From Babylonia areolata (Eukaryota > Mollusca > Gastropoda > Neogastropoda > Buccinidae), in contig NC_134882.1 in NCBI RefSeq assembly GCF_041734735.1, positions 23,785,164-23,849,163 of the forward strand: 64,000 nucleotides of DNA. The letters run 5' to 3'. The notes beneath the pieces were generated by a model, which had not been told where the DNA came from, did no database searches, and saw only the letters and a list, made by a program, of their open reading frames with translations. The position numbers were made by a program, and so were the translations under genes. Below are positions 1 to 11,399 of this stretch, piece after piece; position 1 is the first letter of the stretch, and the number at the start of each line of letters is the position of its first letter.

Positions 1-970
1 ACAACACAGTCTGCACACTGATGTTATAAATAAACCATACATCACAAGAACGACTTCCCCTTCCAAGCAACATGACACAAACATACAACACATTTCCAGT
101 GAATCAGAATTTTCCCCGATCCCTTGGGTAAGGGGAGGATGTGCACAGCATCACTGATTGGTGAGGTTAGTCCTCCAGGACATAATTCATGGGGCTGACT
201 TGCTAAATGGGTGTAAAGTAAATTGTCTGGACCTTGAATGTCAATGCTTCTGCTTGCTGCAGCAAAGTCCGTATTCATGGGTCAGGCGAGAAGGTATGAA
301 ACAAAGGACCAGACTTCTCACAAAAAGTTCGACAATGCCTTTGTTCTTATTCAAGAAAAGGGTTTTCCTGAAAAACCCTTCCGGGTGTGCATGCAGATAT
401 TTGTCATTGCTGCACTAGTGAACTTTGCACTTTTATTTGTTGGGTCTGACACTTTGTTGGCATGAAACCATGGTTTAGTTTTGTCTGGAGGGCTTCACTT
501 GCATGAAAGAGTGTGTGGCATGCCCTTGGTTTACCAACACCCAACCAAGTTGCTATTATTATTTGAAACCACCAGTGACAAACTTCTGTAATGTCAGCAG
601 CATTTGTCATACAGAAAGCAAAGCATTTGTCTGTCCTGCACATTCTCAAGTTAACTTCTACTGAATCTGTCAAATCTAGAATCGCCTGTAATGTGAATAG
701 ATTTTTTCTTTTCAGAACTTGATCATCATTATTACACTTCCAGAGGGTGTTCTGTTTCGAATATTATCATTGATTGCAGTACTGAACAAAAATAAACATG
801 CTGTTTTTTCTTTTACAAAGTCTTTTGCGAAGTGAGTCTAGTGAAATCAGTCAACTAAATTTAAGCCCTTCTAGTCTATGTTTAGACCTGGACTTAGCTT
901 TAAATTTCTACTTCTGATGGGTTGTCTTAGACAAGACGTTTCGATCGCATGTTTTTGTTTTGAATTACTG
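1..970. other. Unassigned non-coding stretch
   Basis: No convincing gene, RNA or transposon coding trace is seen here. The only structured element is a motif at about 149-176 that resembles the unit of the 33-bp array further right. Base composition is ordinary, without the homopolymer runs that mark later parts of the window. Confidence 0.4.
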
Positions 971-978
971 GCTCCCAG

Positions 979-1160
979 ATCAGTGAGGGGGGTCCTCAGA
1001 AACGTCACAATCAATGAGGCAGTCCCCAGAAGACCGTCACGAATCAATGAGGAAGTCCCCTGGAAGAACATCCGAATCAATGAGGCAGTCCTCAGAAGAC
1101 TGTCACAAATCAATGAGGTAGTCCAAAGAAAACGTCACGAATCAATGAGGTTTGTCCTAG
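979..1160 (+). repeat. 33-bp tandem repeat, about five copies
   Basis: Five imperfect units share the pattern GTCCYCAGAAGAC, then GTCACRAATCAATGAGG. Spacing is 30 bp for the first full unit and 33 bp for the others. A single-copy relative of the unit follows at about 1193-1217 and another lies at about 149-176. The period is a multiple of 3, so one frame stays open across it, but nothing else argues for coding. Confidence 0.8.
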
Positions 1161-1596
1161 ATTCCTTTAGAAAGTGGGGGGGTGTGTAGATCATCACAGA
1201 TGGGTGAGGTGGTCTCCACACAGGAACCCCCCTGCAGCCAGTTTCCCCCGACTCTGACTCCCCTCCCCCTCTGTCTGTCTGGGCCCGTCTCCCGGTTCCC
1301 TCTCAGACCTGAAGAAATCTGGAGTCTGCAAGCTGTCATTTTGGCTCTTCCCAGACACACAAGACCGCTCAGTGCTTTGTCTGGAATGTTTCGGTCAAAG
1401 CAATGCACAGGATGGTGCTGATTTGGAAAAACGCAATGGGAGTGTCCTGTGATGAGTCATCGTCCCTGGCATGGACACTGTTTGTGTCTGTGATGTCCCG
1501 AAATGAATGTCTTTTTCCTGAGTGTCACAGACATGTTTCACTGGAACTTTATGACCCGTGTCCCCAGGTTCAGATTGTTTCTTGGTGCTAACGACC

Positions 1597-1624
1597 CACA
1601 GCCCCGGCCTTGCCCGGGGCTGTG
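1597..1624. other. GC-rich perfect inverted repeat (11-bp stem)
   Basis: CACAGCCCCGG at 1597-1607 pairs perfectly with CCGGGGCTGTG at 1614-1624 around a 6-nt loop. It sits just upstream of a 46-bp tandem array. No known structured RNA family is recognised, and no T-run follows that would suggest a terminator. Confidence 0.6.
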
Positions 1625-1634
1625 AGAAGTCCAG

Positions 1635-1795
1635 TGTGTGGTGTGTTTCACTGAGAAAGTGAGGTTTTGTGCAGGCTGAGTGTGTGGTGTGTTTCACTGA
1701 GAAAAGTGAGGTTTTTGTGCAGGCTGGGAGTGTGTGTGTTTCATTGAGAAAGTGGGGGATGAGTGTGTGGTGTGTTTCATTGAGAAAAATGGGGT
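1635..1795 (+). repeat. 46-bp tandem repeat, about four copies
   Basis: Four degenerate units begin TGTGTGGTGTGTTTCAYTGAG and continue with an AAAGTGAGG-type segment. The first two are about 46-50 bp with a GTGCAGGCTG end, and the last two are shorter or diverged. The repetitive reading frame on the minus strand is a by-product of the repeat. Confidence 0.75.
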
Positions 1796-2402
1796 GTGGC
1801 AGAGTGTCTGGAAAACTGCCATCATCACTGGCGCAGGAAGTACCATGCTGCAGTCGAGAAAAGAACATTTATGTCTGATTTTCCTGTTTTAAATCAAGAA
1901 GTAGAACTGCATCTTGTGCGTCATGTTCCTGACTTTCCTGATGTTCCACATTTTGCTCAAGTCTGACAACTCTGGTTGCTGAAGATTTGTTTTTCACGAG
2001 GCAAACACCCCATACTTTGCAAGGAGAAGATGAGTGAGTAGTTGTTTTCGCCGACTCCAAAGACACCGGGCAATGAACTGTTGCTATGCTGCCATCACTC
2101 ACAAATCAGTGCAAACTCCTCTTGTGATGGTGTTGGTGCCAACATGTCAAAATCTGCATAGGCAGGATTGTGGCAGCATGTGATTCAGTGTGGGCTGGAG
2201 TGGGGCCAGGCACATCAAAGTCTGTATACATCCAGTCTCACTGCTGCAATCTGTTGTCTGATCCTGTCTGACAGCACCCGCTTGTTGAAACGACATTTCA
2301 TCTGCACCATCTGAAACATGGAAGAGTGAACAGTTGCTTAAAATAAATTAACAAATTAGACATTGATCTTTATCCCCTTTCTTTCTCCAGTATGAGGGCT
2401 AC

Positions 2403-2745
2403 AATTTCCATGTTCACTCATATATATGAGTGGGCTTTTTACAGGTTTGACCATTTTCATCCAACCATGTAGGGAGCACTACTCCTTTTTTGGGGGGGGA
2501 GGGAGTGTTTGGGAGAGGGGGGGCTTGTTGGGTATGTTCTTGTTTCGATAACCCACTATATTGACAAATATTACAAAATGTAGTGACATTTTCAGATCTT
2601 CCTGCCACATTAGGGATTCAGCAGGAGCAAGACTGCACATCGGTTTCCGGGGAGATAGGAAAAACCCACCGTGACCCCATCCTCACCAAGTAAACCGAGC
2701 ACCCTCACATTGTCCGCTAAAGTGACCACTTAGCTCTTCACCTGT
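2403..2745 (-). mobile_element. tRNA-derived SINE, family S1, nearly full length
   Basis: Read on the minus strand, this begins with a decayed tRNA-like head (GCTAAGTGGTCACTTTAGC near 2720-2740). It continues through GGGGAGATAGGAAAAA-type sequence and ends with the AACATACCCAACAAGC and AAAGCCCACTCATA portions of a gastropod SINE. The same order of blocks occurs in the plus-strand copy at 18,075-18,490 and, partially, at 53,018-53,160. The copy is diverged, and an internal G-rich segment has replaced part of the body. Family membership comes from remembered consensus plus the internal match between copies. Confidence 0.7.
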
Positions 2746-3217
2746 CCCAATGATGGCTGCTCTTCCACAGCGAACCATCCATCACATCTGCCGAGTTTAG
2801 TTTGTTCAGACAACCACATGGTCATTTGACTGACCACCACAAAGTCTTTGGTCACTTGTTTTAAATTAATTGGTCTGGAATAACAACAGCTTATTCCTGC
2901 CACTCCTTGGCCCATCACACACCCCCAACATGGTGACTGATTTGTGGGCTTTGTCCACATTTGATGTAAAATGGTGTTACAGGGTTGTTGTTGTGTGTTG
3001 TGGTATAGATATATAGTATATATACATACATACATCAACAGCTAAATTATGAAATGACTGAAATTATGGTGCTTAGAGCCTCGCGCCGACCACTAGCCAT
3101 CTCAAGCTAATCGCCAGCTTCCATTACTACGTACAAGGCTAAAAAAAACTACCAATTAAAATGAGAAACCACTTCAAACTTCCACTCCAAAGTTTAAAAA
3201 AAAAAACTTCCATTGTT

Positions 3218-6200
3218 TAAATACCTGCCAAACTTCCTGTTAAAAGTTCACTTCTTTTAAGAAGTCCATCAGCGCCCACTGGAGGGAACACACGAACAAA
3301 GACTTCTAAAAACCCCGGGTAAGTCTGCGCGAACTCATGCAGATCCATCAAGGTCATGGAGCACTGTTTTCCATGGTGAAGGCTAGTCACAGGAACGCAT
3401 CGAGGGGACTCCGCCCCCGTCAACAGTAATTGAGTAAAAAAAGGTGCCCCTACGCAGTCTGCACAGGCAAGAGTTCCGCCTTTCTGTTCTTCACTCCCGA
3501 AGGAGGTCTCCTCCCCCCAGGTCCGACGATCTGAAAGAGCTGTTGTCTAATCTGGTGTGCCATTTCTCTTGCCAAAATCTTAACCGTAAGAATGGACCTT
3601 CCGCTTCAGTTGTATCGGGTACCAAGGATCTGACATTTCTTTCGTTACAGCTGTTCCGGCCAGCAGTCCGCCCTTTCGGTACCTCGAATGCCAACAGTCC
3701 GGTACCCAGGCCAACACAACCGCGGTGCCTTTCTTTCTGTCGGTCGTGAAAAGTTGCATAAATTCCAGCAGTTTTGGGTTGATGATATTCCGGCAGGCGA
3801 TCGCCCTCCAGGGCTGCTAAGAGTCGAAAAGATCATGAATCTCTTGCGTTTGAAGAGAAACCCTTTTTAAAGCCCCTGACCAGTGCAGTCATTCCGCGGT
3901 TATACCGAGCAGTCAGACGGATGTGTTCCGTGGAGGCCTCAGACAGGCGTGACAGTACGCAGATCGCGACTTTCCGTCCTCTGACTTGGAATCCGTCAGT
4001 GAAGATGCCTTGAGAAGGTGGGGAATTGTGCACAGTCCGAAAAGTAGTGCTGTAGCCAGAGAGCTGGTGTGTCCTTACGGTAACGAGCCAGATCGAATCG
4101 ACCTCAGGTGTTTTGTAAAGGTCCACGGGTGCAGTCAGGGAACTTAGAGAAATCTGAATGCCACCGACATCCAGAGCGGCATGTTCCAATCGGCTTGAAT
4201 GGCGGAGTCCCGAGAGGAGTAGCAGTTTGGGTTGTCTTAAAATTTCTTAGCGAAAAGGGTTTGGAATACAGGCATCTAACAGGTTTGTAGTTTCCCGAAA
4301 ACTATTTCATATGTTTGTTCAGGTCACTTCAGTCTGCGGTTGATTAGGGTCCCCCGCCTCTGCATACTGGCTGTGCTCTGGTGGTGCGGAAAGCACCCAA
4401 GCTGATACGGAGCCCTTTGGTGGGTGTTCAGGTCCAACAGTTTCAGAAGGAAGGTCTGGCCGTGCCGTAAACAACACTTCCATATTCCATGTGGTCCGAC
4501 CAGGCTCTGTAGGTGCTAGAAGAGTTTCCTCTAATCACACCACTGTTTTGTGTGTTGCCACAACTCTAGGATGTTCAGCTTGAGGCTAGAATTTTCTGCG
4601 TTTAATTTGGCTAGAATATTTCAGCTTCTGATCGAAGTCTCCCCTTGTAAACTGCTTCCTTGTACCGCCGGAGGGTGGATGTTCCCCCAGACTTGGCAGT
4701 CCGTGATTGGCGATTTGTAAAAGAGGCTTTCAGGGGAGTCGGTTATGTTAGCCAGCTCCGCTGCCCATCTCTGAATTTTGTTGACGCAGAGCGGATGCCG
4801 TCGCTGATTGCTGGCTACGTGCGGCCTTTGCATTAAAGCTTAATCATCCACGAACAGCGGGCTGTCCCGATCCTTTTCTGAACGGATTGAACCGTATGTT
4901 CTTTAATTTGTATAATGAACAGAGCAGCGACAGGTGGCGCCCCTCGGACTCACCAGCTCCTGCTCGGGAATGTCGGACAGGGTGGTGCCGACTATCTCAA
5001 CCTGAATTTGTCTGTCTTGTGTAATAAATTGTGATAAAACTGAGGCAGGGTCCCTCGGAACCGACTTGTGCAATCGAAAGAATACCAAATTTCCACGTGT
5101 AATCGTAAGCATTCTCCAGGCATAAATAGATGCCACCACGATGTTTGTTTGTTGACGAAAGCATTTCTTATCGTGGGTTCCAGACAACCAATGTCAACGG
5201 AAGAGCTATCTTGCGAAACCGCACTGTTTTCCTCGCCAAAACTCGTCGCTATGGCCTCAGCAGTCCCGACCGTTGACCATCTTCTCCATCGTTCAACGCA
5301 CTGTCATCAATTGCTTAGTTGAGTTCGAGGGTCTTTTTTCCCGTTGCGCACGGGATTATGAGGGCTTTTCCGCCAGAGGGTGAATGAAAGCCTGTGACCC
5401 CAATGGTTTAAACTTTAACAGGGTGTCCCTGACATGTTTGTGAATGTGCACTTTAGAGTTTAGAATGGATCTTCGTCCATTCCTGACAGGAAATCCGTAT
5501 CTGGTCTGAAGGGCAGATTTAATCTTCATTGTGAAAGAAGGTTTAATTTCTCTTGTTTCGAAAGAAGTGCAAGGTTTGTGCGACTGGGTTTTTGGTTTTA
5601 AAAAGCGCCGATTTGTTAGCAGATCTCGAGTTTCTGTTCTATTGTGGTCAAGCAAATGGCAACTGCTTTCTGTCTCTGGACCAAGCGCTGAAAGTTAAGA
5701 GGTGGTAAGTCGCATGCGTTTTTGCCCTTAAGTCTTTTTAAAATATACCCTCCACACGTGCTTCGGTGTTGAGGTAAGTAAGCAATATCGCTCCAAGACG
5801 GTCCTCTGCTCTTGTGAAATACTACCTGGCCTTGCGCCCCAGCGTGATGGGTTCGAACGCTATCGACCTCCGTCTCCAAAGACGCTCGCCTGCCTCTCTT
5901 CCGAGACCTTGCGGGCGCTCCCCGACATTCCGCGTGAACCAGGCGTTCTAGGGACCGAGGCATGGATGTAGACGATGGACGCTGCTTTGGGCATTCTAAA
6001 CGATCCGAGTCAGAGCTCTGCAGGGTCCTTGGCTTTTGCCATACGTTCTGACGCACGCTCTCGTATCTTGTGTAAAAAACTCCTGCAGCGGTGGCGATAC
6101 ACGGCCGGCAGAGAGTCACCTTCTCCATCGTGCGAGATGACAGGAAGTGGGCTCTCTCAGTTCACTGCATTACTCGGCACTTTCACTCGTATCCAGGACC

Positions 6201-6600
6201 AACGATGGATCGCAACCGACAGATCTAAACACGAGAGCTTTCCATAGAACAGATGCAGGAAGTGGTGACTTGTGTTAAACAGCACAAGCCAGTCAGAGAG
6301 ATGGTTTCTAAGAGAATCCTCGGGAGGAGGCATCCGCACGTCCCCAACAGTGTCCGTTTGCACGCCCCAACATAATAACAACTAGCTGGCGACCTAGGTT
6401 ATGTGTCCCTGCCTCAGAACACGGTCGAAGGGAAGGAAAGAGCTGACAGTGAGGGTTTTTCCTCGAGCGTGACTCAGACTGCCACCAGCCTGAAAGGGTT
6501 GCTTAAAGATCTGTACTGTAAAAAGGGACTTTCGAATAAAAAGAGCGACACCTCCCGTCAACCCCTCGTGCTTCGTGAGCGGTTAAAATCGAGTTAAAAA
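3218..6600 (-). pseudogene. LINE-A ORF2 remnant (endonuclease, reverse transcriptase, RNase H)
   Basis: Domains run in order along the minus strand. Endonuclease: EGLTGGVALFIRKS near 6,530-6,577 and LVLFNTSHH...CLDLS near 6,215-6,290, with a segment between them apparently lost. Linker and RT start: KIKSALQTR near 5,520. RT core: LENAYDYTWKFGIL at about 5,083-5,125 and VGTTLSD..EQE at about 4,950-5,010. Thumb: a GSVVYGTAR segment near 4,480. RNase H: IFTDGF at about 3,992-4,006 and VGIRGTERADC at 3,663-3,695, which carries the family's HVGIRGNERAD signature. The C-terminus ends with VGADGLLK near 3,260. Several frame changes and stops are present. The protein would have driven target-primed reverse transcription. 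Confidence 0.85.
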
Positions 6601-6849
6601 AAACCAGATGAGAATAAAACCGTCCATCTCCTTTGCAGAGTCTCCTGCAGTGCAGCACTGAAGTGGCTAACACACAATCACTGAGGTCCTGGAAGTTGCA
6701 CAAATCCCCGATATTCCCGATCACACCATTAATATAATTTGTTTTTTATAAAAAAAAAAAAATAAAGCTGCGCCTATACATCGCTACCCCCTGCCCCCTC
6801 CAATGCCTGCTCAAGTCCGCCAAGAATATTTGTCGTTGACAAAAGTGTT

Positions 6850-8020
6850 TCAGGTCCGACCAGGCGAAATATCCACACCTCCCCCTCCCGATCCGCCGTG
6901 CCCGCTCCCGCCCCTCCGTGATTTGATGCGGGGCTTTCCGGCCACTTCCGCCAGCCCAAGGGCCGCTAAAACCAGGGGCCGGGGTGGGGTGGGGCGGGTG
7001 CGGAAAAAGCGTGCCTCCGCCCGAGGCTTTTCTCTCCCGCCCACAGCCCCTGAGGACTGCCGCGCAGGATGGGAAGTGGACACTGCGCCTTCCCACCCAA
7101 GCCATCTTCCCGAGCGGTTAATCGCCGTTCTGCGCCTGGACGTCTCCTGGACTGCGACGTCCACAGTCCCGGATCTACGACAGAGGCAATACACGTCCTA
7201 GCGACGCGCCTCCACCGTTTTCCTGCCGCAAAGTAGAAATGGCGGTGCGTCTTGACGTTTCCTGAATTGTTTTCTTTCTTCCAGGCGGGGCAGTGTCCCT
7301 TCGATGATGACGGTGCCTCCTCCGCAGTTAGCACACGGCTGAACTGACGCAAGCGCCCCTGGCGCCGCCTTCGAACAGGTTGCCACACGCGCTGCCTCCT
7401 TACACCTGGCTCGCACTTGTCCTAATATAAAAAAAAAAATAAAAAGAAGAAAAAGTGCTGAAACGTAAAGCTCTCATGAGACGTACTTACAGGCTGGACA
7501 ATATCTACAGGAATCCCGACACGAATGTCCTTACAGCCGCAGCATAGTGAGGAAGATTGGGTTGGTCGGGACTCTGTCCGACCCCCTGTCCTCTCCGGCC
7601 CGGCACCCCAGTACACATCTCACTCCCTAAACATTTCCCTCTTGATCTCGCAGCACCTCACTTTCAACTCCGGCATCTGATGACCCTAAGCTTTGAGACC
7701 TTTGTGAGGGGAAATCTATCACAAGCCCTATCCACGAAAGTGGTCGACTTCAGAAGAGCTTTGTCTTCTTTGGATTCTGTCGTAACTATAAAACATCCGC
7801 TCCTCACCCTCTTGAGGGTTTCTGAGCGATCCGGCCAGCAACTTAACGCCCTTCGGGACACAAGGGCTGCGAAGCTGACAAGGTCTTGTCCGTCATCAGC
7901 GCCCTCCATCACTAGTTCCCATGTGGGCCAAAACCAGAGTCCCCTCACCTCCGCTCAGAGTCTGAGTCGTCCGTCTCCCTGTCGTCTCTTTGTTTTTCCG
8001 AGTTTGGGGGGTGTATTTGG
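6850..8020 (-). pseudogene. LINE-A ORF1 remnant (nucleic-acid chaperone with zinc knuckles)
   Basis: ORF1 proteins of these LINEs bind the element RNA and have an RRM-like half followed by CCHC zinc knuckles. At 7,667-7,815 the minus strand reads a typical segment running from KRVRSG through TTFVD to VIRCRS, matching the single-strand-binding half. At 7,314-7,404 it reads CKEAARVATC and then PCANCGGG, the knuckle region. A neighbouring frame supplies HCPAWKKEN and the conserved EARR end appears near 7,200. A T-rich insertion at about 7,425-7,460 separates the two halves. The remnant is broken by several frame changes. It lies directly upstream of ORF2 in the same orientation. Confidence 0.75.
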
Positions 8021-8059
8021 GTAGGATTCATGTTGAATAGAAAATATGTAAATTCAGCC

Positions 8060-8420
8060 TCCCTTACCCACCCACCATGGGGTCCAACTTAGGCCAGGCA
8101 AGGAACACCACTGACCCTTCCAGGTGTCGGAGGGAGAACAACCAGCACCCACCCAACGTCGTTCCCCCCCAATCAGCCCAAAGCCCGGACAAAGCCAGCA
8201 CTACGGTTACCGTCGTCAGCACTATACGGCCAGGCTTTACCCACCCCACGAAGTAGCCGATTGTCACCAAGGCCAATGTGTGCCGCCTGTCCTTAGAGAG
8301 TCCGAGACCCATAAAGGATGTTTATATCCGGCTCCTCTCTATCCCAGTCTCAGGCCCTCCATCACTCGCGCCGCACGCAAACACGGCGGCCTAAAGAAGG
8401 CCGCAGAGAAAAAAGAATGT
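8060..8420. other. Unassigned, possibly LINE-A 5' region
   Basis: GC-rich and proline/threonine-rich when translated on the plus strand. It lies immediately upstream of the LINE-A ORF1 remnant, so it may be the element's 5' UTR or ORF1 N-terminus. No diagnostic motif is visible. Confidence 0.3.
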
Positions 8421-11390
8421 GACAAGAAGGCTTGATGGGAGCTGAGGACAGTAAAAGAGGCGGTAAAAAAAGAAGATCATAGAATAGCGAAAGACAGGGG
8501 GTCACGTTTAGTTTGGTCCTCACTCACGACCCTGTTCGGCATGGGAAGGCCCTATCAGGCATCATACAAACCACCACTTATTCAGCCCTAACAGCACATG
8601 GCTTTGGTAGGCTGTCAAATTGACCTGACCAGAGCACCAAACCCCAAGAAGCACGGAATCCCCCGCCACATAAGACGCTCATCACTGCCACTAAGCCACC
8701 CGACCACGACAAGGTGTGACCTCCCGGAGTGCTCAACAGAGCAAATACCCTAACTCCGTGCAGACATGAATGACCATCTCATCCGCCTTCACCACACGAT
8801 TCCATCAGCCATCAACAGAGCATAGACCATAACGGTCTCCCCTTGTGCAAGATAGGAATGCAGGATCTTGTGGTAGCAGAAACTTCACGTCAAGCTCAAG
8901 AAGATCAACAACCCAAAACGCCAACTGAAAATTCAACTAGACAGCCAGTAGATCCTTCCATCTGTGAATCCTTTAAACAACAAATGAGTAAGTTTGCACC
9001 AGCTGCTACAATTGTTGAGAAGGCTGATTGAGGACCACCAATTTTCAAGACATAATACTGAAGTAGCAATGACTCTTGGATAACACGCCAAAAAAATCTC
9101 ACAGATAATCTGGACATTGTTCACCGAAAACACGCAGATCACCAGTACACAAGAATAACTGGAACTAAGAGGCACTAAAAGATCAGACTAGCATGAAAAA
9201 CCTAGAAACGGACTATGATGAGTTCGCATGCTCCAAGATGGGCTCTAGTTCCTCCGTTTGGTACCAAATTAAAGCTTGTGATCAAAATCTTGTCAAACAG
9301 GTCTCAGAATAGGAGCAGAACATCACTTCAAAAACACTGCCTTAGTTCTGGCGACAATCGCACTGTGCGAAGAACGTCGATTATTGGAATCGTCAAACCC
9401 AATCACCATTCAAATTCCATTGCGATTTTGAAAGTTAAGATTAACTCGATCGAGCTCATCACTGTTGAAAAGAACACTGTCCCTGCACAATTACTTGCTG
9501 CACATGTTACTGCTGCATCTACTACTTGATTAAGGTTTTTCCTCCTTTTCCCATGTCCTCCTTTTGTGCAATACATTGCAATAGTGATACCAGAACTGGA
9601 GCGGGACTAGCGAGGGGGGCCGGGAGGGGAAACTCCTACCTTTGAAAAGGGAAAAATCCGACCGCGTCTCCATGTCTGCGCCGTACTGAACGAGCAGACT
9701 AAACTCCCTTGTTCTAGGCAGCTCCTTGAAAGGCTGCAAATAGTGGTATTGAGACTGCTGCAAAGCTTGTGTCACACTAATTGGCCAAATCGATCATACA
9801 ATTCTGAACTCCTCCAAGAACTATAATCTTGCCAGAAAATGTACCCCCCCAAATGTATGGAAGAACTGACACAGATTCTGATCCCCTATGACAAACTGCG
9901 CAAACCGAAGCCAGGTCACAACACTGGATTTAAAAGGGATATACTCTCAACACAAATACAATATTCTGACATGTTCAGATACAAGAAGCATCAATGAGGC
10001 AAATATGGCTCAGATTCATGTATATTTGAAGTGGAAAGAAAGGGACATGCAAAAAAAACATTTGACATTTTCAATGTATGAAAATGATTTCACAGGAAAA
10101 AGAAAGAAACGATGCACTTATGACGGATGTCCTAATTAAGATGTTGCCATGTGCACCAAAACGGCATTGTAACCATCGTCGAAGAAAACCTAGAAAAATT
10201 CTGCCAGTGAAGCCCAACCTAATTAATAATTTCCCTGATGCATTCCAAAGAGATGGTCCTTTACAAATCAAAACACCTAAAAAATAATCGAGAAAACATC
10301 GTGCCGCAAAAGTTAATGCTCCAGAATAAGACCAAAAACTAAGAGAAGGGACAAAAAAATAAACTGTACATGAATGAAAAGGATAGGAAGAGAAGGACTG
10401 GAGTCCTTCTCAGAATTGGAAAATCATTCCCCTACCCTTACCCACCTGAGGAAAAAGACAGAGCGGTAACACTGGTCCAAGCTCTCACTGTCCTCCAAGA
10501 TACCAAAAGAAATCTGCAAATAAATGTAAATAGTGCAATATAAAAAATTCTGAAATTACAAACACTAGATTATGTAATGTTAGGGTAATTAGGTACATCG
10601 TGAAGTCTGAATATTATATAAATACTGATAGTACGGAATCAAATAAAAACATGAACTGAATGCCGTGCTTGATTTATTCCTGACATTATTCAATTTCTGA
10701 ACGAAGGCCAAAGACCCCTGAGTCCTACGTGAGGGTAACCTAAATTGATGGTTCGGATTTTTTTATAACAAGGAGCTGGGCGGGGTAGCTTGTTTCAAAG
10801 AACAAGGTGATGGTGGCGTCAATACACACTGGATGAATCTTCAGTCCCTTTCTTTGCTCCTTTGCACTTATATTAGAATTAAAAGTGAGTTGCATATAGA
10901 TCTCCCAGTAGTTCATTAGAAAAAATTAGAAAATTAAGAAAAATGTGTAGTCGGTTTTGTGAAGCACTGTTAGAACGTGTTATGCGGGTGATTTTAATAT
11001 CCAAATACGAGTTAAAAAGTAGTGTGACCAAACACAAGACCATCCTCGTCAAATTTCTGAAAGAATTGCAAGAGAATTGTGTGTGGTTCAGTTTGTTATG
11101 GAACGAACTCTTATTCGTGTATGCAAACTGCAAATATTTTTTGGTGTGTAGGCATACTGTAGATGACGGGTTAATGTAACTTTTATATTATCTCCACTAG
11201 AGTAAAAGTCACGATTCTAGTATCACTTTTTTGAAGTTGATCTTGTCTTCCCACAACAGGATAAGTCGAAAGGCATACCCTATTTTTTTTTTATAAGTAT
11301 TAGAACAATGAGGCATGCACGGGAACATAAATTGGAAAGAGACTTTGAACTCAATCTGAGATAGTGTTGGTCTTGCATTCTGATAATTGA
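8420..11390. other. Unresolved stretch, probably decayed transposon DNA
   Basis: Plus-strand frames are short and interrupted (62 codons at 8,843; 104 codons at 9,215; 69 codons at 10,078). Their lysine- and asparagine-rich content is reminiscent of LINE ORF1, but no motif is secure. A GC-richer patch at about 9,590-9,690 stands out on the minus strand (81-codon frame) and is unrecognised. The stretch leads directly into the CR1-like remnant, so it may hold that element's 5' half. Confidence 0.3.
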
Positions 11391-11399
11391 AGAATTAAA

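Larger units (their letters stand above)
3035..8020 (-). mobile_element. LINE-A: near-complete non-LTR retrotransposon with RNase H
   Basis: A decayed two-ORF LINE on the minus strand, about 5 kb long. ORF1 traces (7,948 down to about 6,850) precede ORF2 traces (about 6,600 down to 3,218). ORF2 has endonuclease, reverse transcriptase and a C-terminal RNase H, followed by a short 3' UTR reaching about 3,035. An RNase H-bearing ORF2 is known from the I, Nimb, Loa and R1 groups and related Jockey-superfamily LINEs; I cannot fix the clade. GC content is clearly higher than in the flanking DNA. Frames change many times and stops are frequent, so this copy is dead. The 5' limit is uncertain: 8,020-8,420 could still belong to it. 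Confidence 0.85.

Noticed and set aside
1395-1868. 157-codon minus-strand ORF with HFLNETHHTL-type repeats
   Set aside because: Follows the 46-bp tandem repeat; periodicity is not constant in frame and there is no supporting motif.
6803-7201. 132-codon plus-strand proline/arginine-rich ORF
   Set aside because: Antisense shadow of the GC-rich LINE-A ORF1 region.
8079-8160. MG-start reading resembling a retroviral Gag N-terminus
   Set aside because: Only a few residues match, the frame closes quickly and no other LTR-element part is nearby.
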